The notes below the pieces were generated by a model that had not been told where the DNA came from, searched no databases, and was given only the letters and a program-made list of their open reading frames with translations. Shown in pieces: positions 25,501 to 27,158 of a stretch of DNA of 27,158 bases; the stretch's first letter is position 1; every line of letters begins with the position of its first letter. A program made the translations under genes and the position numbers. The stretch comes from CAYPHA01 sp964410215 (lineage in GTDB: Bacteria > Calditrichota > Calditrichia > Calditrichales > CAYPHA01): NCBI GenBank assembly GCA_964410215.1, contig CAYPHA010000065.1:1-27158 (forward strand), given 5' to 3'.

Positions 25501-26724
25501 CACGCGGTTGGTCGCCGTACCGTCGGAAATTCTGATGCTATAAGGCTGGGCGATCAGTTCATAAATATCCACCACGCCTGTGTAATTGAAACCACCATAG
25601 CTTGCATTGGGGGCGCCGATCAGCAGCACATGCTCATCCAGGCAGACAGAGTAACCATACGACTCAAGGCTGTTATCCATGAATACATACTTTTGCTGCC
25701 AGTGATTGCGCTCATATTTGAACAGCATAACCCTGGGATCGGAAGCCTCACCACCTTCACTGGCAATAATTATATCATTCCCGATACTGATATAATATCC
25801 AAGCATGCCCCACTCGGAAGGATCTTCCGCTACGATCCGTTCTTCATGAACCCATTGGTTATCCATTCGGCGCAACACCTCAATGGCACCTTGGTGGTTA
25901 TTATAGTATGTATTCCCGATAGCCAGCAGGTCTTCTTCCAGGACCACAGTATACCCGTAATCATACCCCCACATATCGAAGTCGCATATCCAGATCAGGT
26001 CTGTTTCCTGCCAGGAAGAACCGTTATATTCATACGTATGGATCGTTCCGCGGCAATCTCCGCCATGACTTTCCGTGGGCGCGGTAACGGCTGCCCTGTT
26101 TCTGTCCATCAGGACCGTCCAGCCGAAACGGAAATCGTCTCCTTCCTGCAGCTCTTCGGGTTCGAGAATCGTCTCCAGTTCCCAGGCCGTGCCGTTATAT
26201 TTATAGATAAAGGCTTTATTACCGGGGCAATCATTAGCCCGGGCGCCAACGATGATACGGTCTCCGGAGATATCAACCGAATAGCCAAATCCATATTCAC
26301 CCTCTACCGAAAGCGTATGCTCGTGTTGCCATGCATACCCGTCAAAATGGTAAACAAGGACTTCGCGGAAACGTTCTTGTCCGATTACGGCAACCGGGCC
26401 ATCCAGTGCTATAATTTCGCCAAACTGCTGGTTGTTGTGTGGTCCTTCAGGAGAGAGCGTCTGCTGGTGTGTCACACGTCCGTCTTTGAACTGATAAACC
26501 TCGACCCGGCCATAGCCGTCGCCGTAAATAGGCGCACCGACCATGATGGTTTCACCATCCCTGATCACGCGTTTGCCGAAATCATAGTAATCTTCGGAAG
26601 GTGGTTGAAGGATCTGCCGGGAATCATATTCCTCCTGGGCGATGAGCAGCACAGGAACGATGAATAATACAATGCAGAAATGGATTTTCAATGTGCGTAA
26701 TGCACGTTGGAAAAGGGTATACAT
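19594..26724 (-). CDS. Giant multidomain exported protein with type IX sorting domain
   Basis: The protein has 2376 residues from the ATG at 26724, chosen because GGAGG lies 8 nt upstream and a signal peptide follows directly (FCIVLFIVPVLLIAQ, cleavage near 30). An in-frame ATG at 26778 would put 18 residues before it. About 37-390: FG-GAP-like propeller repeats (G.SV.I.GDRIIVGA). About 395-465: fibronectin III. About 515-690: LamG/concanavalin-like domain (ALTVSFWLKSSD, DGQWHHIAVTW, GMLDDFRLW). About 787-950: carboxypeptidase-regulatory-like beta domains. About 1100-1480: an unrecognised region including GTPVFDLVAGRSSCPWE. About 1672-1760: Ig-like domain. About 1880-1980 and 2178-2278: two copies of one module. 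The C-terminal ~87 residues (NQNYPNPFNP…LGQKVATLV…) are a secretion/sorting domain as in type IX-secreted proteins. Likely a surface or matrix adhesin; the ligand is unknown. Confidence 0.88.
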   Translation of the reverse strand: MYTLFQRALRTLKIHFCIVLFIVPVLLIAQEEYDSRQILQPPSEDYYDFGKRVIRDGETIMVGAPIYGDGYGRVEVYQFKDGRVTHQQTLSPEGPHNNQQFGEIIALDGPVAVIGQERFREVLVYHFDGYAWQHEHTLSVEGEYGFGYSVDISGDRIIVGARANDCPGNKAFIYKYNGTAWELETILEPEELQEGDDFRFGWTVLMDRNRAAVTAPTESHGGDCRGTIHTYEYNGSSWQETDLIWICDFDMWGYDYGYTVVLEEDLLAIGNTYYNNHQGAIEVLRRMDNQWVHEERIVAEDPSEWGMLGYYISIGNDIIIASEGGEASDPRVMLFKYERNHWQQKYVFMDNSLESYGYSVCLDEHVLLIGAPNASYGGFNYTGVVDIYELIAQPYSIRISDGTATNRVKINWSASSDMAESYKIYRDGEEIATTLPGARSYNDYDAVPGMVYDYSVTAYCKQWGETLPQNDYGWRLPEGRVDGSVQTRYGAGVPRVELKVEPVDQLESVLNFNEETDYTLVRDFEGFPDTALTVSFWLKSSDIGHDGALVSFCSPDNDNEFLLYNHRNLQVYLAGEVSAPTGISVADGQWHHIAVTWRQEDGAVSLYTDGQPSWQGTLAAGDTLSSAGYLVLGQDQDKPGGGFQTDQAFIGMLDDFRLWKTALSQEKITADMSETLTGKEKNLTGYWSFDDAGRGPEDIIPDLAAGGGHHMQMMGTELSTVDDAPVAYRTWTDPYGDFSITNLYYENSREFSITPSKPRHGFDPSERRRTLDMNNPTMTAVSFTDTTSFTIAGLVVQRFGGSTCYVQGVEIWLNGTFMGVKTDANGAFIISVEEAGLYRIRPKFREHTFEPAEMLLDVNDDIFDLEFIDTSMNTLSGFVQASCQTYIGQADLRIVNENNPAAAIDTTITTDAGTGYFEIVLPARTYLTELTSFTAEDPLLVPRPDDVVEFFGIRPVDLTDSSRYEKFTFRKAPVVEISGWPEIGCAPFEVPILEMGVIYPLRIEVYEEFGGERCLVDTGKVTIYDDVGTGDQDPVVLDLEDGVAFYDLTVGEPNILSGGLHPYQKLFQVEADVAGMKSSTESWVLVTGHRPREQTFATVSPDLPFMILRDPPGDASYCYVEEESELRQTLSFTHKTSLGVNTWMQTKLGCKMNLGWIAETVVEVWGSFRNAMEMTVEEINQYEYALSFKSSQTFTTSDQSIITGEGGDVFMGAALNLIYALTDVIEYDADSCKVDKYVTVVVGSEGFATNFIYTENHIRNVLIPQLEQLRDIYEIAGSDSAKIYANQIDVWTQTLELNRDLKEKAVKLENRSFSAGAKYEYSNEISVSSQSRVEFNLEIDRSVAIEAGAEIGGSGVSGGVEIRMGMGMGLAQAIDITQTNTTGYVFDDDDVGDFFSVDIKKDPAYGTPVFDLVAGRSSCPWEQGSQPRDGVALGIDSHVKNYVPADEAANFILSLGNTSQSDESREYHLRFVHGSNPDGAIVKVSGVPLGNALSYFIPAGEQFTASMTVERGPLANDYANLQLMMYPPCEYEFWRNGANLMISDTVTFSVHFESPESQISLILPEDNWVINQTHNDSLQILIGDYNLNNPHMENIKFQYRRAGEGWTTAYWVLRKDIDPEYTTFFWDVSDLPDGNYELRAVNDCGSQGVNYSPVAAGIIDRRALIVMDTPQPADGILNLGENIAIRFSGDIDCGRVDPEKNVRLTDQSGNDIAFELACYRNELVIIPEEPLSTFENQMLTARVSDIRGESGNVLRSPVSWSFRVSINPVYWSVSNVSKMMYQNMPAQFERALKNAGSTDESFSITRFPSWLTPDPQQGSIPPGGEQVIVFTLDTQLNVGAYSDTVFVDTDEGLEFLLVRLNVLKTPPAWSVNPAQFANNMNITGRLVLPDGISEDEFDMVSAFVDGECRGYAQVSHIGEGDQYLVYLTVYSNLSQGEAIGFRIWDASEGREYERDSGDFIFQSDGTLGSVDNPVIIEADGWVHAVDMQSGWNWFSVNVKPEQPEFSHLLQDLTPSEGDVIKGQYAYVQYDRNIGWVGSLYRLETGRSYRMFASEEQRLRCVGGPVILNKEAIPVNKGWTWIGFPAQRIMDVNEALDDFAAYPGDRIKSQTAYAEYAAASGAWEGSLTNLVPGEGYMIKSAAGGQLNLPVLEKADAEALTGMFAEAAGPDWELDAGRYEYTMSLTGSVIFDRSPMNDTSVVVGAFSGDECRGLGRLQHVAALDRCMTFMMVYSDQSEGDTLQFRVYDPAVGDVREVTETVVFSNDAIRGTVAEPAVLTAEGIGDELVPYSYYLNQNYPNPFNPETVIAYGIPEAGKVTLEVYTVLGQKVATLVNEPRDAGRYEVRFNAQEHFLANGLYFYRLKSGDFHAARKFLVIK

Positions 26725-27158
26725 TCTGACTTCCTCCCTGATCGTGAAAAGAGTCGATGTTATAATTTCAGATAACACAAAAATATATAAAGAAAACAGG
26801 TTCTAGTCAGAATGAAACGCAGTCGGTGTAACAATCAAAAAAACAATATAACTGTAGTTGGAAAAAAGGCATACCGTAAAACCCTACGATCACTTACCCA
26901 GCTTTGACCGCTTATATATCAATAAAGGTATTTCATTTTAAACTCTTATGCAATGAGAATCTTTTGAAAACCTGTTATCACTTTTCCCGAAATTTCCCGC
27001 TTTTACTTTTAAACGGATGAAATGACAAAAATAATTAGCACTGAAATGAAAATAGTATTTTAGCATCATCTGGACAAAAGACCTCGTATAGACTCCCCCT
27101 GAGAAAGCTTACTATATTGGAGTGAGTTTTTTAGGGGTAGAAAAAAAGGACTATGCTC
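26725..27158. other. Upstream region of the giant gene
   Basis: No gene is visible on either strand. The sequence is A/T-rich and should contain the promoter of the giant gene on the minus strand, but no clear -10/-35 pair stands out. The only recognised signal is the GGAGG ribosome binding site just before 26724. Confidence 0.5.

Noticed and set aside
25339..26667. Long plus-strand frame of 442 codons opposite the giant gene
   Set aside because: It is antisense to a gene with clear domains and signal peptide. Its translation has no recognisable family and reflects codon bias of the other strand.
1..27158. CRISPR array
   Set aside because: The repeat arms are irregularly spaced over the whole window and differ in sequence. 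No regular repeat-spacer pattern or cas gene is seen.

Overview
The window looks like chromosomal DNA from a member of the FCB group, of the Calditrichota / Ignavibacteriota / KSB1 type. The best lineage evidence is the C-terminus of the giant secreted protein at 19594-26724. It carries the 'NQNYPNPFNP ... LGQKVATLV ... G.Y.YRL' sorting domain typical of type IX-secreted proteins in those phyla. An NPCBM/TolB-like/hydrazine-synthase-alpha-like c-type cytochrome and a multi-domain hybrid sensor kinase fit a free-living environmental bacterium. The phylum is an inference; there is no rRNA or ribosomal protein marker here.

Layout. (1) 1-2836 is an AT-rich accessory island. It has short repeated arms, an intact four-helix-bundle (23S-IVS-type) gene, a toxin-antitoxin-chaperone (TAC) cassette, then a second copy of the four-helix-bundle unit inactivated by two nonsense codons. 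The TAC has an MqsR-like toxin and an MqsA-like antitoxin fused in one reading frame, followed by a SecB-like chaperone gene. The two copies form a ~534-bp direct repeat that brackets the TAC. (2) 2986-8973, minus strand: a large exported multidomain c-heme protein, an overlapping beta-propeller/di-heme cytochrome c protein, and a RidA-family protein. (3) 9367-14200, minus strand: a three-gene phosphorelay operon (hybrid kinase with GAF, PAS, HisKA, HATPase, two REC and HPt domains; a lone REC; a REC with a Cys-rich tail), with several dyads in its upstream region. (4) 14701-15693: an IS4-type insertion sequence with an internal deletion in its transposase. (5) 15694-16911: a short GC-rich hairpin island, a 5' remnant of another four-helix-bundle gene, and a hicAB toxin-antitoxin pair with a near-perfect operator. 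(6) 17000-18727, minus: a SWIM zinc-finger protein. (7) 18728-19593: mostly non-coding, holding the 3' tail and right arm of a four-helix-bundle unit. (8) 19594-26724, minus: a 2376-residue exported multidomain protein.

The accessory parts share one theme. Two unrelated toxin-antitoxin loci (the TAC at 881-2277 and hicAB at 16321-16911) are each bracketed by copies or remnants of the same family: a four-helix-bundle gene plus short A/T-C/G arms plus subterminal hairpins. The fused MqsR-MqsA polypeptide keeps a strong internal Shine-Dalgarno and ATG at the domain boundary, so free antitoxin may also be made. These are the observations most worth following up.
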